A stretch of DNA of 64,000 bases from the NCBI GenBank assembly GCA_035041965.1, contig JAPYMA010003031.1:48017-112016 (forward strand). Reading direction: 5' to 3'. Shown here one piece after another: positions 39,001-49,914 of the stretch. The notes under the pieces were generated by a model. It was not told the DNA's origin, did not search any database, and saw nothing but the letters and a program-made list of their open reading frames with translations. How positions within the stretch are numbered: the first letter of the stretch is position 1; the number at the start of each line of letters is the position of its first letter. The position numbers were made by a program, and so were the translations under genes. Source of the DNA: Anisakis pegreffii. Taxonomy: Eukaryota; Nematoda; Chromadorea; Rhabditida; Anisakidae.

Positions 39001-42000
39001 TGGCTTTTTGCAATCGTCGTTCATTTCGGTGATTGATGCTTGCATCGTTTGCAATCGCAATCAACGAGAGACACCACCAAACAAAAACGTCTCCAATTTT
39101 CATATATTCTATCTAATCGGTCGAAAAAAAATGTTTTAAAAATTCTCTGTGATTAATCTAAAGGAATAATGGACGCAGTTTGCTGCACTTTGAATGCAGC
39201 AATGACGAATGGCGATAGCAAACGTGTTTGTTGAAATCAAAGGGATGTTATTGTTGTTGTTCATAAATTTGTTTTTTGCAAAAATTCAACAGGTCACTTA
39301 AAAATTATTCACTCACCGTCAATGCTTTTCCGGTCCATAATAAGAGCACAGTACTAGATTACTGATATTGTAGCAATTGTGGATGGTTCATCGTATCGTG
39401 TACGTTTGTTGTTTGATTTATGCCACTCACAGTCTACCAGTGGTTAGTCGTAGAGTTGACGAATTCAACTGAACAATTGAATTTTATTGAAGTCTGTTTT
39501 TTTGTTGACAAGGCTTAATTCTCGTTTGAATTTGGAACAGTGCACGTATAATTTTACGACGGAATACAGCGAGAGATAAGAAGAGCATCGTTTTGAAGAT
39601 AATAATGTACTTATAATCAATGAACAATATTTACAAATGACATCGATCACGTAGAAGGCAATACTAGCATCAGCATTGCAGAGCTATTATGATGGCTACA
39701 ACGAAACATTCAAGAGTTATTATTTTCAACGCTGTTGTCATTATTATTGGAATAACAGTGTGTTTTACATCGAGCATCATTTCGTGAAGGATATCATTTC
39801 AACAACAGAAAAACTTCATTTATGCACGTTTGTAAGCAATGAAGAATGCAATGTTGGCCTACAGAATTAAGAAGCAACGAATCCACTTTGATTCCTTATT
39901 ATATGGACACTGCTTGATTTTTTACAGCTCGTCGTTTTCGTTATTCGTTTCTTTTGCGTAACTCAATTGGATTGTTCGAAAGAAAATTAGGATTTGCTGC
40001 ACAAATCCGGAAGGCAGGCAACGAAAACTGCGAAGGTTTGAGTTTGAGTGTGCAACGGGGTGAGTTGAAGTCGGAAAGACGTGCGTGCGTTACAGCGGAT
40101 TAATGATGTTCGTTTATCCCGAAAAGGGCGGAAAATAAAAAATGAACTAGAGAAGCGGATAGATCCATTCGATAGATCCAATAGTGGCATTTGATACGGA
40201 TGATCGATGAACCAGGAAGGGGATGGGATGTAAACGGATGAATATGTGGGATGAGAAGATTTCGGGGCGTTTCGGGAACAGCTTGACGAGTGTGTATCAC
40301 ATAAGAGCGATCATTGAATGTGAGTGAATTATGGACTGCTGCATATGAATAAATAAAAGCATCATATTTTAGTCGTTTCTTGTTGATTGCTTTCAAGATG
40401 TAAATGTAGATGGGTTAAAGCAAATACATGAGTTCAGTTCGGCTGTTCCTTTATGAACAATGGTGATGATGGGACGTCGTATTTTGACTATTATTACGTT
40501 TAGTTGAATGGATATGCTAATAAGTGACTGTAATGCTAGTAGTAAAAGATCATAGCAGTGTGATGGGTTTGTGAGATGAATGAATAAACTGAACGAACTA
40601 CTATCCAAAAACACGCTCGACTTAAATGCGAAGCCGATTGGTGCTGTTATTAGTGCTACTGCTGCTGTTGTTGTTGCTGCTATTATTACCCTACTATTGC
40701 TTGACATGAATTTGGTAGTGTACGTTGCGTTTAGCAAACAAATTACTAATGTAGTCAGTCTTTCTTAGTGTTCATGAAAAGGTCATCGTATTCATCCATG
40801 GTGGCTCAATAATGTGTCAGTCATTACATTTGAAGCAGCATTCTAGTGTGCACACGCCTTTGCATCAGCTATTGCAAGGGACATGCTGCTACTTGCAAAC
40901 GAATGATAGATATCACATGCTCTCGTGTTCACATTTTTGTCTGTTCACATCCTACGCATCAACGGAAACTGAAGATAGACACATGTATGTGGAAAGATGA
41001 TTTGGGCATGTTTATCGCCAGGCTTCGTAGTCGATTCTATAACATTTTGAAATAATGATAGTCGATAATGAGTGACGAGAATGCACAAAAACGAAGGGCA
41101 TCGTGCTTCGTGCATCGTCGACACTATCATTATTATGGTTTACTGCTACTTCTTCTGCTAAGATAACTTAAAATTCGAGTAGTTCTGAAAAGTTGAGCAG
41201 TCTTCACTGGATATTTGTGTATGCATGCGTTTAGTAAGGGATTAAAATTGGAGATTGAGGTGGAAATTCAAGAGTTTTCCAGTAATGAATTCTTGATTAA
41301 TGCACCGAATGAAGACCATCAATCACATCATCTTACTGCTATGCAAGCAAGCCGGCGCCTCCATATGAATCCAAAAATCAGCATTTCTATAGCAACACAA
41401 ATGTTGTCGATTTGAATGGGTATTTTTGCATGTACGGATGGTGGTTGTATCTGTAAATGTGATATTCTTCGTCACTAAACTCGAATTTATTACAGTGTTA
41501 ATTGTAAGAAGTTGAACTGAAATGAATATAAATCACGCAATACTAACCAGATCTTGAAGGTCAACTTTTAGTCCTCCACTAATCCATTCATATCATTTTT
41601 AGTTGTTATAATGATGAAAATATGATTCAAATAGACTCATCCTATGTCATTGAAAACGCATTTATAAAGTGAAATTAAACGTTCCAATGAAGATGGTCGT
41701 GGGAAAGAAACACGATGTTCAAGGACGTTGTTGTTTTTTTGGTACAACTGAGGTACGAACATATCGTGATCCCATACAGGTAGTCAATGAAGTATTACTC
41801 AAGAAATGAATAAACAAGAGATGAATTGAAAACTGCGATGAGGCAGCGGATATAGGCACATTCGTACATGATTTGCAGTTGTGTAGACAAACGAGGAAAA
41901 TTTTGATCTATTCTCGAATGAAAATTTGTGTAATAACACAACAGGAGCAGTTGTAATATTATCGTTGAAATGATTAGTGCAGTTGCTGAGCACGAACGAA

Positions 42001-45000
42001 TACGCATATAATAATGTGATTCCAACACGGATCACGCACCAATCCACTAGTGAAAATTCGGAGAATTATGTGACAGCTCTTTGTTTTTTCTTCTGTTTTT
42101 GTCTCCGTTGGGAAAGACAATGAGCGTTGTCGGGGTGCACTACTGACTAGATTGACCAGTCAAGTAAAGAATGATGCATGGCTTGGCCACTATTCAATAT
42201 CGTCGACGAATGATTTATGACTAGTGGCACTAACGAGTGTTTGCTTGCTTTGATTCTGATCGAAGGGCTGAAAGGTTGATCGAAAATTATTAAACAAACG
42301 ACTGATGCTAAAAGCTAGTAAATTTGAATCGTTCTGCTCTCGTTCACTTTTTCAACACTATGCACACGTTTCACATTAGGTGATTCTTGGATGAGACATT
42401 TGCCGATAGAAAAATGGTTTCCGTGGCACTCCGTGTTCGTTGGTCATTCATTTCCTCTCTTTTTTTCTGCATTGCAAAATATATTTCATGCTTACGGCGT
42501 TTGAGCACTTAATATGATGCAGTTAAGAGCACTCACTGTTTCTGCATTTGTCATTTCACGAATTTCTTCTTCTACACAATATGATTGGGGTTTCAACCGA
42601 AATTTCGGTCTGGTTCAAAAAAAAGCTGAATTTTGAGATTTATCTTTTCATCTCTCTTCTTCCCGTCCTTTCTTTCCACCGGTGTTTTACATTATCAATG
42701 TTTTGTTTTCTTTATCAACATGAAATTTTCACTCATTTCACTTTGAAGCATCTAATTAAATGCGCCGTTTTCGATGCGATATATTTGCTATTGTTGGTTT
42801 TTCATGTGCGGCTTGAAGAGAATCCAAGAGGATTATTAATGTGTTTCCATTAAGCAGTTCTTTGCAGTGCATTAGACGATTGCTTTCGCATACGATTCTT
42901 TTCTCAATTCGTATTCGAATTATGCAAGTAGTAATAACAATAATAATAGTGGTTAATAATAATGATGATAATAATAGGCATATAATACATCACTGGATCA
43001 TATAGATTTCGTGTTGAAGATTGATCAGCAGCAACTAGCAAATGACACCACTGTGTACCACTCGATTCGAAAGGAAGAATTGTGGGCGAGTACTTGTGAG
43101 AATAGCCAACGGAAAGCGAAACTGAGGGAGGATTTAGGGTGAAGAGTAGCCGAGGGTATAGGATGAGAACGCGAGAATCGCACGATTGTGTGATGAGTTA
43201 GTTGCTAACGAATGTAATTATAATATAACGTGAACAGGAGTACATATATACGAACAAATATGCATATGCGTGTGTATATCATTCAGTAAATGCATGTACA
43301 CTGAAGAGGTATACCATAATCAGAGCCTGTGAATTAATTCAATTGAGTATATCAATGCACTCACAGATGTCATTAATTAGTTGTGTGAAAACATTCAAGA
43401 ATAACAAACAAATATGGATGATTTCTTTCATTATTTGCCTTATCCTTACAATCGGCATTTCATTTCCCTGAAACTGTAATCTTATAAAGGTTATTATTTT
43501 ATGATGGTATCTGATGAATATTGACTTGATTGAACACTCATTCGATTGATTGGTCTATTATCAATCACCTGCAAGCATTTATGAAGATTATGCCACCTTG
43601 TTCAGGTCATCGAAACAGCAGCAACTGAATTCCTTATGTTTTGTTAATACGAGTAATTAATGAATTAGGAGAACTGAAATAGAGCAGATTTGTGATTTCA
43701 ATTAAATTATTTGTTGCTATAAAGTGTCTCGTTAATGCACGCTCATATTTGGGAAGTGGACTGATGAGCAATTGAATGAACTTGTTCATTTCACGATTTG
43801 ATCACCTAGATATTGTGATAATGGTCAGCTGTGAGGAGATGCTGGTTAAGACGAATTGTGGTGACATTTCAGGAGATTCATTCAATTGTCGATGATCTTT
43901 CAATTCGATTGGGAAAGTTGGGCGATAAGTGGCTCAATGCATCAGCTGCAAAACCGAAATATTTTGAGTTCACTCCGATCGAGTTGTACGCGATCAACGA
44001 ACGGATGAAATTGGCTGAACCTACCTCAGGTGGTTAGTTAGCTTCGAGAGCTGTTGGTGACAATTTTATCAGCTGGAATTGATCGAGATTACGGCATCTT
44101 CATCAATCGAATGAATGCTATTTTTCAATTATCGCACACTCGAAATCTCGCACTCATTAGCACTACATTCAGTGTGTACTCTCCTCAATACCGATTGATT
44201 GTTGGGTTTGACTTCGTGCTTTGTTTGATGATCGGACCGATTCCGTTGAGAGAGGAACTCTCCGAGATGAATGTTCATCAAAATTTTCAGAGGATTCACG
44301 CACAGATGTAGCCAATTACGTCGAGTTCTTGCATAAAGTTCACAATATTAAGATACGTGGTATGCGTGGTTATGTTGGTTCATCGAACATTGTTTGGAAT
44401 TCATTACCAGTCAATCTTGCACTCTGTAAAAATCTTTTAGCTTTATGGGTAAGAATTTATTCCTAAATTTTGTTTGCATCGCAATCATATGCAATTGAAC
44501 TGCATATTCATTAGGGCTTGTCTGATCCATCAGCAGTCGATGGAATGTCATGATGATTATGCTTTGGTTCTGTGAAAAATCCAGAAAACTGAGCAGTTAA
44601 AATCAAGAAGTTGTGAGCTGAAGTAACTCAAACCGTTCTCAGGTTTGCGATTTTGATGCAAGTCAAGTCGGTGGCTTACATAATGTACGGAAAACTTGCA
44701 GGCGGCTTGTCATCCATTATTCAATGCAGAATCTATCGGTGAGTTGTGGTTTTAGTTGGGAACAATTATCTTATCGTTAGTTTGCAAGTTATTCGGATTA
44801 TATTGTCCACTTTCGAAAATGCAACAATCCAAATGATTATCCACAATTCGACGAGTTACAGATATGCTTCATCTGTATTTATTCCACAACAATATTTGAG
44901 TACTGAATGAAAGACTATGTGGAATCGTCGTTTAAATTAGATGATTAGTGGTGTTAAAGTTGGTGGTTTGAACAAATGAAATGAATTCAGCAACCACATA

Positions 45001-46427
45001 GCTCCTACCTCAAGCAGCAATCATAGTAATGATGATACTCATCTTAAGGATTTTTTGATCGGTTCTGAAACTGGCATACCGCTCGAGGATAGGGAGCGAT
45101 GGTTATGTTTAGAGGATGTTGATTTTTCATTCAACGAATTGCACGATATCGATGAATCTGTGGTAGTGTATTCTGTTTTTGATGGCTTTTCTGATGTTCT
45201 TGTTTTTACTTTCGTAAGAGAATGTTCCTGCAAAGTTAGCGCAACTGATATTGCATCGAAATTTCAGAAACTATTAGAACCAATTGTGAAGATGGATTTA
45301 TCACACAATCGTTTGGCTGATATTGGCCATCATCTACAGCAACTTTACTCGCTCTATGAGCTTAATCTATCGCATAATGGGATCGAAGATGTCGACGATT
45401 GGCACACAAAACTTGGCAACGTGAAACGATTGAATCTGTCTGGTAACAGCATTCGATCACTGAAAGGTGCTTCGTTGTTCACATTTCTTATTTTGACAGT
45501 TTTATTCACCACACGATAGCGGTGAATAAAAAAACGCAGTATGTCTGAGTGTTAACGATGGAGTTCCTCTGAATCGATTTATTAGATATTCACCTGTAAG
45601 CATGCTCACCTGAATTGTGTGGATGACCGATCGCGATTATCCTATATTTGCAAAGATTCAACGACTAGAGCGCAGCGCTTAGTCCTAGGTGTAATGTGTA
45701 CATATTTTCTGATTTGATCACCTTCTCAATTAAAGGATATTCATTAGAAGTTATAAGATATAGAAATTAGTGGAATAATTTAGTTATGAATGTTCACATG
45801 AAGGAAGGGTAGTTCATTGATTCAACTGAGTTGATTTCAGGTCTTTCCAAACTATACTCACTGGAGTATCTCGATTTGACGGCAAATGCAATCGCCACAC
45901 CGGAAGATGTCACGCCAATTGGAAATTTACCTTGTTTAGAGCATATCATTCTTCGCTCTAATCCTGTTCGTCAAGCAGTCGAATACAGGACAAAAATTTT
46001 GGAGTCGTTCGGCGAGAGGGCTTCCGAGGTTGTTAATTTTTACAATCATCGACGTTGTTGTTATTTCTTCCTCATTTCACCGAATTTCTTTACGATTGCT
46101 TATGTTCTCATGTAGAAAACTTCTATCCTAATTTAATATTCTTTATATCTTTCCATCACTTCCATTTCTTTCCTATTGAACTTTCGTCTGTGGTTTCTCT
46201 TGTTTTCGTTGATTTGACATTACGATTCGACGATTTATACTGATTGAATACTGAACTATTTACAGATTCGATTGGATAGTCGAAAAGCTGATCAACGCGA
46301 ACTGGATACTGTCGGAGTGAGATTGGCATTGAAGAAGGCTCAGCGCGAAAAGGAAGAACAGGAGAGATTGCGAAAAATCGAAATCGATAAAAAAATTAGG
46401 TTAGAGTTGGTGGTGTTTTTTTTTTGA
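24004..46427 (+). CDS. nisch: nischarin (PX domain plus leucine-rich repeats), ten exons, 485 aa
   Basis: Exons 24004-24102, 24539-24679, 24930-25073, 43873-44029, 44291-44448, 44643-44738, 45049-45162, 45268-45466, 45841-46028 and 46266-46427 join in phase. Residues about 20-125 form a PX domain that binds phosphoinositides: YRIHESGKYAVYLIKV, ERRYREF, FLPPKKLVGN. Then come the nischarin-specific linker (FTPIELYAINERMKLAEP), a degenerate repeat block, and leucine-rich repeats (MDLSHNRLADIG, ELNLSHNGIEDVDD, HTKLGNVKRLNLSGNSIRSL, LEYLDLTANAI, IGNLPCLEHIILRSNPV, EYRTKILESFGERASE), then a charged helix (about 433-480). Human nischarin is an endosomal scaffold that binds integrin alpha-5, PAK and Rac. 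The vertebrate protein is much longer; here a TGA follows the coiled coil, like short isoforms. An alternative donor (ATTAG|GTTAGA, about 46400) could extend it. Intron 3 (25074-43872) is 18.8 kb. The exon 7 acceptor (CTTAAG) is weak. Confidence 0.88.
24428..24447. repeat. short perfect palindrome in nischarin intron 1
   Basis: TAATGAGGTAAACCTCATTA: 9-bp arms around AA. Its right half plus the following bases (ACCTCATTAAAGTGTGT) closely resembles the start of exon 2 at 24541 (ACCTCATTAAGGTGTGT), which looks like a partial local duplication of the exon edge. Confidence 0.6.
25074..26562. other. intronic (nischarin intron 3), 5' part
   Basis: AT-rich DNA between nischarin exon 3 and the 3' end of the nested TMEM121-like gene. 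Open frames here (25609-25827, 26156-26404) lack family features. No exon is needed, because PX and post-PX sequences join directly from 25073 to 43873. Confidence 0.5.
26563..29311 (-). CDS. TMEM121-family multipass membrane protein, six exons, nested in a nischarin intron
   Basis: Minus-strand exons 29311-29008, 28792-28568, 28119-28025, 27690-27469, 27135-26971 and 26793-26563 join in phase; from the ATG at 29311 the protein is 413 aa (a second ATG at 29284 is possible). An acidic cytoplasmic N-terminus (DQFEDHSYEEYDDNPERR) precedes about seven hydrophobic segments: LDVFAFVVCIALVILQLGLI, LGVDSLVIIILIWLLVLAV, WVGWFAYSAVLVGKIAACF, LNLALSALIFLFLLE, IVYLITVVCLDLIDTIYFLD, LPFWLDIVILSLSGVNFILP, and a final region with YDASIFVVKNVAMIYLAVK. 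The last block (SIFVVKNV...YWRYKR) and the preceding LPFW/ILP segment match the layout of vertebrate TMEM121/TMEM121B (CECR6). Molecular function of the family is not known to me with confidence. All exons lie within nischarin intron 3, on the opposite strand. Confidence 0.78.
29312..37797. other. long intronic stretch (nischarin intron 3), no supported gene
   Basis: About 8.5 kb upstream of the nested gene. AT-rich, with many short GAATGA/TGATGA-type words. Open frames (for example 30549-30785 minus, 32172-32429 minus, 35177-35419 plus, 36223-36477 minus, 36363-36644 plus, 37139-37405 minus) show no domain, signal or splice support. It may contain the promoter of the TMEM121-like gene just above 29311. 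Confidence 0.45.
37811..38005 (+). CDS. possible small nested gene, 64 codons, Ser/Thr-rich start
   Basis: An ATG at 37811 opens a frame with a compositionally protein-like start (MGKRNSQRTHSSNSTDSASI), followed by KKSQPDLFTVDFLQNLMHLFQKKK, and ends in TAA at 38005. A good trans-splice acceptor (AACTTACAG, AG about 37797-37798) lies 12 nt before the ATG. It sits inside nischarin intron 3 on the same strand. It could be a short gene, the first exon of an alternative transcript, or chance. Family not recognised. Confidence 0.35.
   Translation: MGKRNSQRTHSSNSTDSASIDSTMKKSQPDLFTVDFLQNLMHLFQKKKEQKFKNSCGNLSFCHC
38129..38247. repeat. degenerate third copy of the palindromic repeat family (tRNA part lost)
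   Basis: Shares CATAGCCTGGCT(C/G)AGGCTC and GGAGGAAAGTTT(C/T)GCTTGAAAC with the palindrome at 11.3-11.85 kb. It is itself a foldback: TTGATACAGCACTCAGTTCT at about 38164 returns as the reverse complement ending near 38246, with only a short loop. The tRNA-like centre is missing except for a remnant (CCGTTCGTGGAGG). Confidence 0.75.
38248..43872. other. intronic (nischarin intron 3), 3' part, no supported gene
   Basis: AT-rich low-complexity DNA with short runs such as GTCGTCGTCGT (38420s) and GCTGCTGTTGTTGTTGCTGC (about 40660-40680). Open frames at 38156-38497 (-), 40100-40396 (-), 40393-40737 (-), 42548-42853 (+) show no family features. Confidence 0.45.
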
Positions 46428-48469
46428 AATACTCATGTGAATGTTCGTCTTATTGAAAGCAGGGTTGCGCTTAAATTCGTTAGATTCGTTATTATTTCAT
46501 TCGGAAATCACAGTGTCAAAGTGGTCACATAATCCTCTTTAAACATTAGATTAATCGACCCTCTCAGGTGTTCGCGTTCTTAGAATTTCAAACGTCATCA
46601 TGCCGACTGGTGGTAAACGGCCGGAAGTATTTTACTATCATACGTGCGCTTATAAGTGATATTCCGACATTAGGTAATGTGATTGAGCAACAAAGCAAAC
46701 TGGAAGTTTAGGAAAGAAGTCTACTTCATGGAAAGTTTTTAGGTTCTTATCTGGTGAGGAACCCGATATTGTGAATGCACGTTCCATCTGATATGATGAC
46801 GGCAGCGATGTTCATATGGACACGTAACAAGTGCTCTTTAGTCTTAAAACTTAACTTAAGCAGTGTGTTGGTTGGGTACATCTTTATAATGTGTGTTGGC
46901 GAGTTTTGTGTTAACGAGTTGTTGTTCGCTTTTATTTCGTTTCTTGGGAAAATATCTCTGTGTGTGGGGAAAAATTTGCGATGCATTTAACTCAACTGAA
47001 ATGTCACATCAGTATTGCAGGATATTATGTTGGATTCTAAACATGTCAATTGCTGAATCTTGTTTGATGAAAGTTGTTGCTTTGCGATATTTCTAGTCCT
47101 GTCCGTCTATTTTTCAAGTGACTGGCATATGAACGTGATCCGACTTCACTGTATGCAATTCAAATAAAATGGAATTCATGTGCTCAGTGAAGCTGTCTTT
47201 TGTCTGTAAAATTGCTGACCATAATATCGTACTGTTGTGATTTTTGCGTTGTCTTTCGAAATATTTTTGTTCATACGTGTCATTTTGTTCGTTCTTTTCG
47301 CGATAATTCTAATGAATGATATCTGATTGTTTCACTTAGTTCAGTTATATGTGAAATGCTCAAATGAAAAGAAAGTTACGTGATAGATACTTTCATTTGT
47401 TCCCACTGAACCGAATGAATTGAATACATCCAAGGTGCTCATTCATTGTATCTGTTTCGGGCAGTTTGAATGTAATTTTTTTCTGAAATGTTCTAAATGA
47501 ATGTTGTTCTGAGAGTTTCTCATCAGTGAAACCTGGTTTCTCAAAATGCTGTTCCATTAATTTAATTCATTTCAAAATAATCTTAGTTTTCGGGTATTCA
47601 GTCGTGTTTTACGATCCAATCGTCCATTACTTATTCTATTTGGAGCAAAATCAGTTTTAACTGCATCCATCTGGATAATGTTTGTGATAAATGTAATTCT
47701 ACAAAACATCGGATGTGCTTTCAATGATTTGAGTCTATATGATGAATGCATTGTGTTTTCGTGATATTTTAGTCGTGCTGTTGTATTTGTGCACATAATT
47801 TCGTATTTGTGTTCTATTCGACGTAGTGTTTTGAGGGTGCCACATCCCATCAATTATGGTCTTGATCCCGGGATCACATTTTTTCGCAGTTGTGTTGGAT
47901 TCGAATTGCAGCAAACGATTCCGCACAGTTACCCGGCTCCCCGCAATTTCATAAATATATGATTGCTCCTTTTCCATAGTGATTTTGTCGATGATAACAG
48001 ACCGATATTGCCGTTAGCCATCTAATATTGCCGTTATTCGATGCTATATTTCGCTCGTTTTGTTATCGTTTTCCTATTGTAATTGTCGCTGTTCTCAAAC
48101 AGTGTTTATGTTCATCAAAATAAATTCAATGAGTATTTGATTCTACAAAACATTTTATAACTCAGTGAAATTTTTGACGACCTGATTAGCGTACAGGGCA
48201 TTGCACTAGTGAACGAGCAATCACCGTATGTAATTCTTTTTTTTTGTTTTAACGTTTCAAAGTGAAAAGAATATTTCATAAGCATATGACTATATCGTAA
48301 GGCTTCTATTGTGGAAGAAGCTTTAGATGAGCATTATGAGCGAGCGATACATTAAAATTCACTGTGGTGATTATCCCAGATTGCGTTTATAATTGCTTCA
48401 GCATTCATGTAAGGTAAGTTCTTAGTCAAAAACCAATCAACTCTTTTGTTGTTTGATGCTTAATTGAAG
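46428..48469. other. 3' flank of nischarin, no supported gene
   Basis: AT-rich sequence with an AATAAA near 47164. Open frames at 46747-46986 (-), 46775-46990 (+), 47572-47853 (-) and 47735-47977 (-) are unsupported. The last overlaps a small GC-richer island (about 47830-47960) of unknown nature. Confidence 0.45.
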
Positions 48470-49460
48470 CTTTGATCGGTCGTAATCACGTGTTAGCGAA
48501 AAACACAGACATTGTCAACACAACGCCGTTTCCATGTTTAGTGTTATTATTGCCGGTTTGATGGCTGCCATATCCAACTTCGTGAAGTTTGTTTTCCAAC
48601 GAAAAGAAGTGTTATTTCGCTTATCGCGATCAAATGCTTGGAAAATTTTAGCGACTCTCATTGGCATTGAACGTTCTGCAGATTTTTGAGCGAAAAGTGT
48701 TTGATTTCAGCATGAATTTCTGGATTATAAAGGAAATGATGCAAGCATCAATAATAATGCTTCAAGAAATGCTCTCCCACTTTGCTGAAACGTTTACAGT
48801 AAATGAATGTCAGCATCGAATTTCTTGAAACTGCAGAAGTGACGATGATTGTTTTATCGTGTGCAATGCTCGAATTATTGTCTTATTAATATTATGTCTC
48901 CTCTATTGAGACAAATTTCAGCAGGTCAACCAGTGCATCGATAACTGCTTGATCATTGATCTAGGTTCTTACTCGAAAAACAACCCGCTCCTTCGGCTGA
49001 TTTGCAGTTCCGCTAGGTTGTAGTCGCATGTTAACGAAGAAAACAGTCATTGCCAACAACCGCATTGTTATAATTTCACTGATGTTACTATTGCCAGTTT
49101 AACAACTACGATATTTGACTTAATGAAGATTGTTTCCCAAAAAAACATCATTTCGCTTACTGCAATCAAGTGCTTGAAAAATCCTGGAAGTTCTCATTGA
49201 TTGTGAGATTTTTAAAATTTTTGCAGATCCCTGAACGAAAATTGCTTGATTTCACTGTCTTTCACTAATGAATTTCCGGATCACGGAACAAATGATAGGT
49301 GAATGCGTAACAGCGCCTCAAGAAATGCTCTACTAATCCACTCAAACGTCGAGCAATAAACGAAAGTCAACATCACATTGAATCAGAACTAATTAAACTG
49401 CTGAACTGACCATAATGATTTTATCTCAGCCGATGGCACTGTCGTATTGCGTGTTCAACT
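48470..49460. repeat. diverged tandem duplication, two copies of about 430 bp
   Basis: Copy 1 (about 48475-48905) and copy 2 (about 49010-49460) share ordered blocks: GTTA(G/A)CGAA, ATT(A/-)TTGCC(G/A)GTTT, TTTCGCTTA, ATCAA(A/G)TGCTTG(G/A)AAAAT, CAAGAAATGCTC, and ATGATT(G/-)TTTTATC. Copy 1 keeps an open frame of about 67 codons (including MFSVIIAGLMAAISNFVKFV) that is broken by stops in copy 2. Not recognised as a known element. Confidence 0.6.
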
Positions 49461-49889
49461 AAATGAAACACATTCGAGGAATGCAACAACTGTGAATCAT
49501 TTTTCATGTATAGTTTATAAAAATTAGTTGGGGGATTCTTTAGGGAGGAACAGGTGAATAGATTCTAATTGTTTCGTTTGTTTGTTTCGGTGCTGGCTGA
49601 GGGAGCATTAGTGATTCCGTTCAGTGCCTCCAATTGTTCATTCTCACTTACACCTAAACGATTTCTGAAAGCTATTTTTGATGATCTTCGTACATTTCGG
49701 CTATCTTTTCACATCAGTTAAGTCTGGCTGATGTCGTATAGCATTATGGTTTTTTCGTTTAATTGCAAATGATTGTTCTGATAATATTGCCTCATTCCAG
49801 CCTCTGTTTCGTTGATGTCGGTGATTGCGATATTCCATTGCATAGAATTACGAGTCGTTGGAATAGATCAAATAAACGATTTTGTCTTT

Positions 49890-49891
49890 AG
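49890..49891 (+). promoter_or_regulatory. candidate spliced-leader acceptor for the GPCR gene
   Basis: TGTCTTTAG ends at 49891, 24 nt before the ATG at 49915. It could instead be a normal acceptor of a coding exon, because the frame is open back to it. Confidence 0.3.
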
Positions 49892-49914
49892 AAAGTGCGA
49901 AGAACAATTCCGTG

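Noticed and set aside
40393..40768. Overlapping hydrophobic frames on both strands
   Set aside because: Caused by GCTGCTGTTGTTGTTGCTGC-type simple sequence in the nischarin intron.
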